Origin: Chthonomonas calidirosea T49
GTDB taxonomy: Bacteria > Armatimonadota > Chthonomonadetes > Chthonomonadales > Chthonomonadaceae
Reading direction: 5' to 3'
Length of the DNA stretch: 64,000 bases
Assembly: GCF_000427095.1 (NCBI RefSeq)
Contig: NC_021487.1
Location: forward strand, 682,001 to 746,000
Part shown: piece by piece, positions 15,289 to 23,984 of the stretch
Numbering within the stretch: the stretch's first letter is position 1
Layout: every line of letters starts with the position of its first letter
Made by a program: the position numbers and the translations under genes
The notes under the pieces: model-generated
What the model was told of the DNA's origin: nothing
Database searches by the model: none
The model's input: the letters and a program-made list of their open reading frames with translations, nothing else

Positions 15289-17994
15289 CTAGGGCCCGAT
15301 CTCGCTCTCCCCACCGCTATCTGGGTCGGTATACGGCTCGTCCGTCTCCTCTTCTGAGAGCGCCAGGTTGCCGGATATCGTCACTTTTTGCGACTGCTTG
15401 AATTTGCCGACCTGTAGCGTTATCGTGTAGACGCCTGGCTTCACGAACCGCGGGGGCGCTCCACGCCGCTCTGGGCCTCTCTCCTCCTCTTGCCTCTGCA
15501 ACATGTCCCAAATGAGTGTCTGCATCCCAGGATAACGTTCCCCAGAAAGTCTGGCCACCTCTTTATTCTGTGCATCCGTTATCACAAGCGTGGGGGTCAC
15601 ATCCTCCAGCCTCGGCAACCAAAACACGATCGGTACGCCCCGTGGAGGGTTGGGCGCCACAAAATCGTGTTGACCGCTGATCTCGGTGGTCAGGGTATAC
15701 CGATACTCCAACGCAGGAGCCAAAGGAAAGAGAATAGGCTGATCCTCCTTGGGATTGGAAGCGGCCGTCTCTAACGGCGCGATGTTGTCTAGCACCCATA
15801 GACTGCGCCCATGTGTTGCTGCCACAAGCGCGTGGTCGCGTGCCTGAATGGCAAGGTCGTCTACCGCTACAGTTGGCAAATTATCGCCCAGCTTTTGCCA
15901 ATGCTGACCGCGATCGAGACTCACCCATGCGCCGAACTCGGTGCCGCAAAACAGTAGATTCGGATTCACCGGGTCTTCTCGAAAAGCCTGGATCGGCCCT
16001 TCCTTTGGTAGGTTTCCTACAATGGAACGCCAGGTCTTTCCGTAGTCCTCTGTCACAAACAGATAGGGTGCCAAGTCATCGCTTCGATGCCCATCAATGG
16101 CTACATAAGCTCGTCCGGCCACAAACTGCGACGCCACCACCCGCGACACCCAATAGTTTCTCACCTTTTCCGGCAAGTTGTCGGTTACGTTCTCCCACGT
16201 CTTTCCCTCATCTTGGGTCAGCTGCACGTTTCCATCATCGGTTCCCACCCAAATCAAGCCGCGTTGCAGCGCCGAAGGTGAAATGGTCACAATGGTTCCA
16301 TAAATCTCCGCTCCCGATCCGGTGGTCGTAATGTGAGGACCCTCCTGCTTGGAGAGATCGGGACTAATAACATCGTAGTACTTGCATTCATCATAGAAAC
16401 GAAACAGGTGGTTTCCCCCCATGTATACCACATTGTGATCAAAAGGCGAGATAGCCAACGGCGTGTTCCAGTTGAAACGATAGTCCGGCTCCCCTTCGGG
16501 CGCTATCGGATGCATGCGCCGCAGTGTCATTGTGTGTCTATCCAACCGGTAGGCCTCTCCATTCTGCGACTCGGCATAGACAATCTGAGGATCGTCCGGG
16601 TCGGAAAGCACATAGAACCCGTCGCCGGATGGGAAAGAGATCCAATCACAGTTGGTGATCCCGCGCGCATTGGTGGTGGCACTAGGCCCTGTCCAACAGC
16701 CGTTATCCTGCAACCCCCCGTAGACCCAAAACGGTTTTTGGTTATCTACGCTCACCTCATAAAACTCGCCCATGGGGAAGTTATTCACAAACTCCCATGT
16801 AGTTCCACGATCGTGCGTAACGTATAGCCCCCCATCGGTTCCAAGCCACATGTGTTCCGGATGATGAGGGTCTATCCAAAGCGCATGAAGATCAGGGTGA
16901 ACCCCTGGCGAACCATAGCCCGGTATCGCAAAGTGTTTTCCGCCATCCTTTGATACCTCAAGCCCAAATCCACAAACGTACACATAGTTCGGATCTGTCG
17001 GATCAACCCGAATCTGGCCAAAGTAGAATCCACGTGGCACCGTGCTGTTGACCCGCTTCCAGGTCGCACCTGCATCATCTGATCGAAAAACGCCACCAAA
17101 ATTGCTGGTAGGGTCAAAAAGGTCTTTAGCTCCGCCCTCGTTACAGGCAACAACCGCATAGACAATATTCGGCTGACTGGCGCATACCGAAAGGCCTATG
17201 CGCCCCACCTTCTCTGTGGGTAACCCCTTCGTGATCTTGCTCCACGTCTTCCCCCCGTCTGTGGAGCGGTAGATGCCCGAGTCGGAGCTTTCATCGTAAA
17301 AACCCCAGGGAGTACGCAAGCGACGATAGGCTGCGGCTAACAGCACATCCCCTGTCTTTCCCGCCAAAGCCACATCTATAACTCCCGTCTTCTCGTTGAT
17401 GTAAAGAACCTTCTGCCAAGTTTTACCGCCATCGGTGGTCTTAAAAAGCCCTCTCTCAGCGTTATATCCCCATAGACGTCCGGCCGCAGCTACGTAGACG
17501 ATGTTGGGGTTGTTAGGGTCAATAACGATGCGCCCGATCTCGCGCGTATCCTCTAGCCCCATGTGCTGCCAAGTTTTGCCGCCATCGGTAGACTTATAGA
17601 CGCCATCGCCCCAAGAGGAGCTGTTGCGTCCATTGGCCTCACCCGTTCCTACCCACACGATATGAGGGTCGGATGGGGCTACTGCCACAGCCCCCACAGA
17701 ACCGACCGCCTCATGGTCGAAAATCGGAGTCCATGTGTTCCCATCGTTCGTGGACTTGATCACTCCGCCCGTCCCCAAAGCCACATAGATCGTGTAGGGG
17801 TCTTTGGGGTCTACGGCGATGTCCGATATCCTTCCGCCCATCACCGCTGGGCCAATGCTGCGCCAATGCATCGTTTGCAGTACGTCTGAACGGAGACTGT
17901 GAGGCTCTTGGGCTTGCACGATACCTAAAGAGAGAAACGACAGAAAAACCCATAAAAACAATAGATTCCGCAAAAGCACTTGTTTGAAATCCAT
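15289..17994 (-). CDS. Secreted sortilin/BNR-type beta-propeller protein
   Basis: A 901-residue exported protein related to VPS10/sortilin-type glycosyl-hydrolase-like propellers. A signal peptide (about residues 1-29, ending VQAQEP) leads into repeated BNR/Asp-box blades with the S-x-D-G-G-x-T-W signature: STNDGNTWTP, STDGGKTWQH, TTDGGKTWQK, STDGGKTWSK, SDDAGATWKR, THDRGTTWEF, TQDEGKTWEN and SLDRGQHWQK. The last 160 residues form a sandwich resembling the C-terminal domains of such proteins. GAGGTG lies nine bases before the ATG at 17994; the longer frame to 18072 adds a stretch with no signal features. Enzymatic activity is not implied; many homologues probably bind glycans or peptides. Confidence 0.9.
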   Translation of the reverse strand: MDFKQVLLRNLLFLWVFLSFLSLGIVQAQEPHSLRSDVLQTMHWRSIGPAVMGGRISDIAVDPKDPYTIYVALGTGGVIKSTNDGNTWTPIFDHEAVGSVGAVAVAPSDPHIVWVGTGEANGRNSSSWGDGVYKSTDGGKTWQHMGLEDTREIGRIVIDPNNPNIVYVAAAGRLWGYNAERGLFKTTDGGKTWQKVLYINEKTGVIDVALAGKTGDVLLAAAYRRLRTPWGFYDESSDSGIYRSTDGGKTWSKITKGLPTEKVGRIGLSVCASQPNIVYAVVACNEGGAKDLFDPTSNFGGVFRSDDAGATWKRVNSTVPRGFYFGQIRVDPTDPNYVYVCGFGLEVSKDGGKHFAIPGYGSPGVHPDLHALWIDPHHPEHMWLGTDGGLYVTHDRGTTWEFVNNFPMGEFYEVSVDNQKPFWVYGGLQDNGCWTGPSATTNARGITNCDWISFPSGDGFYVLSDPDDPQIVYAESQNGEAYRLDRHTMTLRRMHPIAPEGEPDYRFNWNTPLAISPFDHNVVYMGGNHLFRFYDECKYYDVISPDLSKQEGPHITTTGSGAEIYGTIVTISPSALQRGLIWVGTDDGNVQLTQDEGKTWENVTDNLPEKVRNYWVSRVVASQFVAGRAYVAIDGHRSDDLAPYLFVTEDYGKTWRSIVGNLPKEGPIQAFREDPVNPNLLFCGTEFGAWVSLDRGQHWQKLGDNLPTVAVDDLAIQARDHALVAATHGRSLWVLDNIAPLETAASNPKEDQPILFPLAPALEYRYTLTTEISGQHDFVAPNPPRGVPIVFWLPRLEDVTPTLVITDAQNKEVARLSGERYPGMQTLIWDMLQRQEEERGPERRGAPPRFVKPGVYTITLQVGKFKQSQKVTISGNLALSEEETDEPYTDPDSGGESEIGP

Positions 17995-18377
17995 CAAGGT
18001 ACTCACCTCACCAGGATTGAATGATCGGCTCTTTGGCGACGGGCCAACTAAAACATAGAATACCCAATGCAAGGGCCTTTCTCAGGTTTAGGGCTGCCCC
18101 TATGCTCCCTCCAGACAAGCGATAGAGAAGTTTGTTGTGCCATCAGCGCCGATAATTTTCTTGAAAGAGACCTCTACAATAAAAACTTTTTCCCGCGAAG
18201 TCGGCTAATGCCTTTTGAGGACGGGACAGAGCGTGGAATGGTTTTATCTATTAACATAGAGATCAGCCCTCATCTACCTGCAACGCTCAAATCGATAGCC
18301 CTCGCTCTCCTCTCCAGCGTCACCGTTGTCTACCCTCCCGACAAACTACTCAAGGTCTCCCTGAAACCTTCGACACG
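17995..18377. other. Divergent spacer without a recognisable gene
   Basis: Between the start of the BNR-propeller gene and the first recognisable part of the GloVer pseudogene I see no conserved coding sequence, RNA gene, terminator or convincing promoter. An open frame runs through it from 18067 but codes for nothing recognisable before about 18580; the lost 5' end of the pseudogene may lie here. Confidence 0.5.
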
Positions 18378-19373
18378 GTGTTCCCCTATGTTCACACTTA
18401 CGACATGTCTTTCCATCCTAATCCCTTGTTCTACTCTCCTCTCTCTCATCTGCTCTATGGCACCTTCACCTTCCATCGCTCCCTCGCCCCTGAGTTCCTC
18501 TTCGTCCTTGAGCCCAACGGCACTTACTTCCAAATCCTCCACTCCTTCGCTCCTCTGCATCCCGACTTCGTCTAATGCCGATGGTGCCTTCCCCTTCGCT
18601 CCCCTCACCCAAGATGCTAACGGTGCCCTCTACGGTACCACCTCCCTCGGAGACCCCGCCTGTGACGGTACCCTTTTCGCCCTCCAAACCCATGGTACCC
18701 ACTTCCAAATCCTCCATGCCTTCTCCGGACCTGATGCCGCTCTGCCCTATGGAGGGGTAGTGGAGAGCAAAGACGGTTGGCTGTATGGAGTGACCGAAGA
18801 AGGAGGCAAGTATGGCAAGGGAGTGGTGTATCGGGTTCGGACAGATGGGAGTGGGTATAGCGTGTTGCATGCGTTTTCCGGGGAAGAGGGCGCCTATCCG
18901 TTGTTGGTGGAGTTGGTGTTAGGGGAAGGAGGTTGGTTGTATGGGACGACGAGTGCTGGAGGGGTGAATGGGAAGGGAGTAGTGTTTGGTGTGAAGGTAG
19001 ATGGGAGTGGTTACAAGGTATTGCATGCGTTTGCTGGAGGCGAGAGCGATGGTGCCTATGGGATAGGGCAGTTGGTGTTAGTGGGGAAGAGATTATATGG
19101 CGTGACGGGAGGAGGGGGACAGAAGCAAGAGGGTGTGGTGTTTGGGGTGAGCGTGGATGGGGTGGGCTACAGGCTGTTGCAGCGTTTAGGGGAGAAGCAG
19201 AGGGGGAAGTGGCCTTTGGTCTAGTGTTAGGAGGCAATGGTAGATTGTATGAGGTAACGGAAGGAGGTGGGAGCCAGGATGCGGGATTAATCTATCGTTT
19301 AAGGTTAGACGGGAGCGGTTTTCAGGTGGTGTATGATTTTGGCAATAGGCTGAGCGCCAGATACTCCCACTGA
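18378..19373 (+). pseudogene. Frameshifted GloVer-repeat (beta-propeller) gene remnant
   Basis: Six recognisable repeats of the GloVer type (LYGTT..GG, then V/F..DG.GY/F..LHAF) are spread over two reading frames. The LYG landmark codons lie at 18453, 18628, 18781, 18937, 19093 and 19245. The four central ones are in phase and 153-156 bases apart; the first (175 bases) and last (152 bases) are out of phase. The first frame stops with TAA just before 18576 and the middle frame stops at 19222, so there are at least two frameshifts, near 18570 and 19200. No signal peptide or start is identifiable. Intact homologues are secreted repeat proteins of unknown role. The coding strand flips from C-rich to G-rich in the middle. 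Sequencing error in skewed DNA is the main alternative to true decay. Confidence 0.75.
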
Positions 19374-19429
19374 AAGGGCGCTTTCTACCATCTTCCGCTC
19401 CCCTACAACGCATCGGTGGCTCCCACCAA

Positions 19430-20482
19430 CTACTTTAGAAACTGAGCCACATTGGCCTTCGTCACGATAACACATGGAGTCTTTACCACTGGCGGGACCT
19501 TTTTGCCGCTGAGATAGTCGTTAATTGTGTCAATAACGGCCTTTCCTATCAGGTCAGGCTGGGTCGCCAAACAGGCCGTATACTTTCCATCGCGGATCGC
19601 CTCCAGTGAGGGTCTATTACCATCAATGCCGATGGTCAAAAGTTGCCTTCCGGCATCTCTCGCCGCCTTGGCCGCTCCAAGTGCCATCTCATCACTACAT
19701 CCAAAAACAAGGTCGAGATTTGGGAAACGCTGAAGCCAATCTCGTGTAATCGCCGTGCCATCGGCTCGAAGCCAATGACCGTTCTGCTCGGCGACGATGT
19801 GGATATCCGGGTACTTCTTAAGCGCGTCCTTAAATCCTCCCGCACGAAGGTTTGTGTGGTCTCCCGGCTCTCCATCGAGTATCGCCACGTTGCCCCGATA
19901 GGCTCCATACTTTTGCTTTAGTAGCTCTGCAGCCTCCTCGCCGCACTTGCGCCCACCCTCGTACTCGTCATAACCAATGTACGACACCACCTGCCCCCCG
20001 CCTTCAACTGGGGATATCTGATTGTGCACAAAAATGGGGATATGAGCCCGATTGCAGTTCTTAATAATATTGACCAGCGCCTGCGGATTGATCCCACATA
20101 CGCTGATCGCCGCCGGATGGCGCTGAATGATGTCTTGCACCAACGCCACCTGCCCCGTGTAGTCGCTTTCACTGGAAGGAGCCTGATCGATAATGGGAGG
20201 AAGCCCAAGACGTTTGGCCTCTTCAGCTGCAGCCGCCGCCAGGGTAACATGAAATGGACTTGTCTTTGCCGGTGAAACCACCGCAATGACGCGTTGGCTC
20301 AGAGCGCCGTTCCCTCCCTGTCTAGAGGAGGTCGCTCCCCCCGAGCCAGAAGGGTTACTGCTGCAGCCCGCTAGCGCAAAGAAGAGCAGGCCTATCATCA
20401 GACCTCTTTGGAAGGCAGTCCGCCTAGCAATAACGTCCCTCTCAACACGCAGCAGCTTTCCCTCAGCAAATGAACGGTTCAT
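19430..20482 (-). CDS. Sugar-binding lipoprotein of a ribose-type ABC importer
   Basis: Periplasmic or membrane-tethered solute-binding protein of the Peripla_BP_4 (RbsB-like) family, 350 residues. The lipobox LAGC places the lipidated Cys at residue 40, followed by a Ser/Gly linker; the two-lobed binding domain (about 65-350) has VIAVVSPAKTSPFHVTLAAA at its start, ISVCGINPQALVNI, and LDLVFGCSDEMALGAAKAA. Its ATG overlaps the TGA of the permease gene (ATGA), so it is translationally coupled. The n-region before the hydrophobic stretch is long, so an internal start cannot be excluded. Ligand is likely a sugar released by the upstream GH172 enzyme, but binding residues were not mapped. Confidence 0.92.
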   Translation of the reverse strand: MNRSFAEGKLLRVERDVIARRTAFQRGLMIGLLFFALAGCSSNPSGSGGATSSRQGGNGALSQRVIAVVSPAKTSPFHVTLAAAAAEEAKRLGLPPIIDQAPSSESDYTGQVALVQDIIQRHPAAISVCGINPQALVNIIKNCNRAHIPIFVHNQISPVEGGGQVVSYIGYDEYEGGRKCGEEAAELLKQKYGAYRGNVAILDGEPGDHTNLRAGGFKDALKKYPDIHIVAEQNGHWLRADGTAITRDWLQRFPNLDLVFGCSDEMALGAAKAARDAGRQLLTIGIDGNRPSLEAIRDGKYTACLATQPDLIGKAVIDTINDYLSGKKVPPVVKTPCVIVTKANVAQFLK

Positions 20483-21429
20483 AGTCGTGCACCTCTTCTC
20501 TTTTGGATTTCGTCGAACGCCACAGCCCCCATTATAATCGCCCCGATGGCCACTTTTTGCCAGTTCGAGTCGATGCCCGCAAGATCAAGCCCGTTGCGAA
20601 TGAGCCGCATGAGGAGAGCGCCCGCCAACGTGCCCACAAGGTTCCCGCGACCACCGCTCAGACTTGTTCCCCCGATAACGACCGCGGCTATGGAGTTCAA
20701 CTCAAGGTCAATACCGGCATCTGGTACGGAAGCACCCACCATCGCCGTTTCGGCCAAGCCAGCAAGCGCTGCCAAAATGCCACACAGAATATAGACACCG
20801 AGTTTGATCCGGTTCACCTTCAGGCCGGATAGATGCGCAGCTGTCTCATTGCCGCCAATGGCATAGATGGCCCGACCAGTGGCGGAACGCGATAACCAAA
20901 GGTGGCTAATCCCGTATAACACGAACATCAGCACCACTCCCACCGTTACCTGACCGGGGAGCGTGTGACCTAAAAAGGTGTAGCCATGTGGCAGATCAGT
21001 GATACCAGTTCCATGGGAAACAATGTAGGCTAGGCCGCGTACAATGGACATGGTGCCTAACGTGGCGATGAAGGGAGGCAAATAAGCCTGTGTGATCGCG
21101 AGCCCATTGATGAGACCAACAGCCCCACCCACAGCTAAGCAGCACAGCACGCCAATAACGGCGGAGTGCCAAAGGCCACCGGTATGCTGCGTAATCAACC
21201 AAGCCCCTAGAAACGGCGCCAAAGCAGCCAAACTTCCTACGGAAAGATCGATCCCCTCGGTGAGAATCACCATCGTCATCCCAACCGAGACGATCGCTAT
21301 CTCCACCGACTGATCGAGAACATTTAGCAGATTTGAAGGCTGCCGAAACTGCGGTAGCCAGATGGCAAAGAAAAATGCCACCACGATAACGGCAACGTAA
21401 ACGCCAGCATTACGAACGATCTCTCGCAT
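20479..21429 (-). CDS. Ribose-type ABC sugar permease (RbsC family), third copy
   Basis: CUT2-type permease of 316 residues with the signatures EGIDLSVGSLAALAP (near residue 61) and GGTSLSGGRGNLVGTLAG (near residue 250) and a C-terminus ending EIQKRRGARL. The start at 21429 (MREIVRN) is chosen because AGGAGG lies just upstream and it falls 20 bases after the GH172 stop codon; the longer frame would run back into that gene. It is flanked by the GH172 gene and a binding protein, but again without an ATPase, so the importer must borrow a nucleotide-binding subunit or use one encoded elsewhere. Confidence 0.92.
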   Translation of the reverse strand: MREIVRNAGVYVAVIVVAFFFAIWLPQFRQPSNLLNVLDQSVEIAIVSVGMTMVILTEGIDLSVGSLAALAPFLGAWLITQHTGGLWHSAVIGVLCCLAVGGAVGLINGLAITQAYLPPFIATLGTMSIVRGLAYIVSHGTGITDLPHGYTFLGHTLPGQVTVGVVLMFVLYGISHLWLSRSATGRAIYAIGGNETAAHLSGLKVNRIKLGVYILCGILAALAGLAETAMVGASVPDAGIDLELNSIAAVVIGGTSLSGGRGNLVGTLAGALLMRLIRNGLDLAGIDSNWQKVAIGAIIMGAVAFDEIQKRRGARL

Positions 21430-21449
21430 ATGCCTCCTAGAAATACGGG

Positions 21450-23855
21450 TTAGGGCAAAGGCTTTAGCCCTATCGCATCTACTCCAATAAGGTAGTTGGT
21501 GGAAGCCGGGTTCTTGCCTACCGCTCGAAACGTAAGCCGATGCACGCCCGCCGTTAGCATCACGTTCCCCAAAATGGTCTGGTCTTTGGCCTGAACATTG
21601 GGAGTGTAACAATCGGTTGGCTGCCCTATCGGGTTGCCATCAAGCAACACCTGCACAATGGCATAATCTCTCGCCGTCGTGTAGTAGACCGACAGCTCAT
21701 AGCTACCCGTTTTTTCCACAGGGAGCTCCACGGTCATCTGGGCACCCTGCCGATGGCCGGTAAACCAGAGCTGCTGGTTGTTATCCCAGTAGGGGCCAAA
21801 CCCGGTCATGTCTTGAATCTGGGCTTCGCCATCGGTTGCCTCCACGACTTTTAGGTCGGTTGCCGGAATGCTATTTGGATGCAGTAGGCGTCGTAACGTA
21901 AGATAGTCTAGATACAGCGTCTGCCCTGTGGGTATCTGAAAGAACAGGGTGTGATCGCCAGCTGTTAGATGAAGCGTTTGGTGCACACTATTTGTTTCAT
22001 CGGCCCGAATCGCTTCCGTTGGTGCAGGGCCGACCTGCTTAGGATCATCTACCGCCCAGTTCTGACCTAGTCGCGCTGTGCCCGCCAACGGTGGCTGCAC
22101 CAACGAGAGTATGTAGTCCCCCTCCTTGGCGACGGGCAGCACACAAGCGGCCGTTCCACCATGCAGCTCCACAACAGCACCACCGCTGGCTAGGACGGGC
22201 AGGTTCATGTCGTCTATTACCTGCGGGTCTCCGGAAGTCCACCGCAAGCTCTCCGCTTCTATAGCATCCTGAGCGTGCCAATGCGTCGGTGTCAGTTGTG
22301 TCGGATCCAGAGGCGACCAGTTGTCGTCAGGTGCTGTTTGGTACCAATAGGCCACACAGGCGTAGTCCGACCCAGGATAGTTGTCAATAGGGCCATGCTG
22401 AATATCCACACGAATAGATTTTTGGAAAGGAACGCAATCCGTGATCTGGTACCGGTAGGCATCCACCCTCGAGTGCGCCTCATCTTTGAGGATACAGCCA
22501 TGGAAGGCCTCGTTAAAGGGGCCTTCATCGAAATACCAGCCGGCGGTGTAGAAGTCCTCTGTCCCTGTTCCTATAATGGAGGGAAACGATTCTCCATCCA
22601 CCCAAATCTCTTCATTTCCTTCCAGAAACCAAATCCCCCTGTCGCCCTGCATGGCCGTGTGTTCACCCACATACAGGCCACGTCCCTGTACCTCGAGAAT
22701 ATGAAAGTTCTCCCCCTCTTTGTTGATCTGGCGGTGCCAGCGCGCGTGAAAATACCCTGCGTCTTTCAACGGCTGTCCCAAACGGTGATAACGCATCTGA
22801 AACAGTACGTTCACCGACCTCTGCCCATAGTTTATCAGCTCAATCCGTGCGCTCTTGGTAAAAGGCATCGGCCAGTAGCAAAAGCCACCTTGGTCGTTCA
22901 TAGCGTCCGGCAGTGCAGCAAACGTCTCCTTTCCGAAACCGGCGCCAAAGAAATCGCCTACAGGCGCCTCTACAGCCGGACGGGTGGCACCGTCCCAGTA
23001 GATACGTAGAACCGTTTGGCGAAGGGTGTATCTGTTCGCTGGATCAAGACGGATATGCAGAGCATCTATCTCTCCAGCTCCAGAAAGGTTCGCCAATGTC
23101 AATGGCTGTCCGGGCACACATTCCGTTTGAACATCTTGGGCCTGCTCTTCCACCACAGAGGGCTTTGGGTCTAGCCCGAGATGCCCCCACTGCTCTAAGA
23201 CCTCCCCAAGAGCAGCCAACTCTTTCTGATGAAGCTGCGGTGAAAAGGTGGCGATCCGTGTACTATCCGGATAGAGTTGGTACTCTACATGATAGTACAT
23301 CGGCCCCGGATCGGTCACCGTAATGAGGCAGTGCTTCTGGAAAGGCATCGGAAAGTAGCAGTACCATCCACCGCTTTTGTGTCCTACTAACGGCTGCAGA
23401 AAGGGGGGTACCTTGCCAAGAAAGAAGTCCTGCATGGCGCAATCTATGGTGGGCGTGGCTGCTCCATCAAAATAGATGCGCAGGTGCCCCGCTGCATTAG
23501 CCGACCAGAACCGATAGATGCACCCCGGCCCGCGAATATCGGCGAGCACCGCCGTATGTCCCTCAACCCTCAGAAAATGCCCAAAATCGGCGTTGTAAAA
23601 GTTCCGGTCATAGCTCGAATCCTGCACGCACCGACTATCGCGCAAATAGGGCAGTAGATCGAAACGCGAAAGCAGCTCCAAGCCGTAGGGCAATGGTGGC
23701 GAGTGGGGAAGTGCTGCCCGTGGCGCTAACGATAAGGTCGAGCCAGGCCCGTTAATAGGGTTTGGTAACGCGACGGGTGACTGTTGAGCATACAAAAATT
23801 CCGCGCCTAAGGCGAGTATTACCGCTATAAGCGCCTGACATAACGTTTGGTACAT
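21450..23855 (-). CDS. Secreted GH172 (DUF2961) enzyme with C-terminal sandwich domains
   Basis: An 801-residue exported protein (signal peptide about 1-23). The body carries DUF2961, now glycoside hydrolase family 172, whose characterised members act on alpha-D-fructofuranose or D-arabinofuranose linkages. Two jelly-roll halves are seen: the first with CIYRFWSANAAGHLRIYFDG (about 107-126), the second with the hallmark IIGTGTEDFYTAGWYF near residue 430. After about residue 560 come two carbohydrate-binding-like sandwiches, each with a LTAG(D/V)H(T/R)L-type strand. Coupling to a sugar permease and binding protein makes a uptake-linked exo- or transglycosidase likely. The exact substrate and catalytic Glu pair were not assigned. 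Confidence 0.9.
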   Translation of the reverse strand: MYQTLCQALIAVILALGAEFLYAQQSPVALPNPINGPGSTLSLAPRAALPHSPPLPYGLELLSRFDLLPYLRDSRCVQDSSYDRNFYNADFGHFLRVEGHTAVLADIRGPGCIYRFWSANAAGHLRIYFDGAATPTIDCAMQDFFLGKVPPFLQPLVGHKSGGWYCYFPMPFQKHCLITVTDPGPMYYHVEYQLYPDSTRIATFSPQLHQKELAALGEVLEQWGHLGLDPKPSVVEEQAQDVQTECVPGQPLTLANLSGAGEIDALHIRLDPANRYTLRQTVLRIYWDGATRPAVEAPVGDFFGAGFGKETFAALPDAMNDQGGFCYWPMPFTKSARIELINYGQRSVNVLFQMRYHRLGQPLKDAGYFHARWHRQINKEGENFHILEVQGRGLYVGEHTAMQGDRGIWFLEGNEEIWVDGESFPSIIGTGTEDFYTAGWYFDEGPFNEAFHGCILKDEAHSRVDAYRYQITDCVPFQKSIRVDIQHGPIDNYPGSDYACVAYWYQTAPDDNWSPLDPTQLTPTHWHAQDAIEAESLRWTSGDPQVIDDMNLPVLASGGAVVELHGGTAACVLPVAKEGDYILSLVQPPLAGTARLGQNWAVDDPKQVGPAPTEAIRADETNSVHQTLHLTAGDHTLFFQIPTGQTLYLDYLTLRRLLHPNSIPATDLKVVEATDGEAQIQDMTGFGPYWDNNQQLWFTGHRQGAQMTVELPVEKTGSYELSVYYTTARDYAIVQVLLDGNPIGQPTDCYTPNVQAKDQTILGNVMLTAGVHRLTFRAVGKNPASTNYLIGVDAIGLKPLP

Positions 23856-23971
23856 CCTTCTTTCCTTGTAGCATGAAAACCCGGTGTGTGGATAAGGGAT
23901 TTCGACAAGCAGGTAGAATATTCCTTCAGGGTACGGGAAAGAGACACTTCTTAATCTGAGTAACTTTCGGA

Positions 23972-23984
23972 TAAAATCCTATTC
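23972..23984 (+). promoter_or_regulatory. Possible -10 element of a leaderless transcript
   Basis: TAAAAT at 23972-23977 ends only seven bases before the ATG of the acyltransferase gene, which has no Shine-Dalgarno sequence. A start of transcription at about 23984 would give a leaderless message. A weak TTCTTA lies 18 bases upstream of it. Confidence 0.35.

Noticed and set aside
18067-19224. A 385-codon open frame beginning upstream of the GloVer repeats
   Set aside because: Its first 170 codons encode nothing recognisable and overlap the first repeats in another frame; the repeat phase shows a broken gene.
19415-19427. GGTGG-CTC-CCACC hairpin between the pseudogene and the binding-protein gene
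   Set aside because: Only five base pairs and no T-run on either strand.
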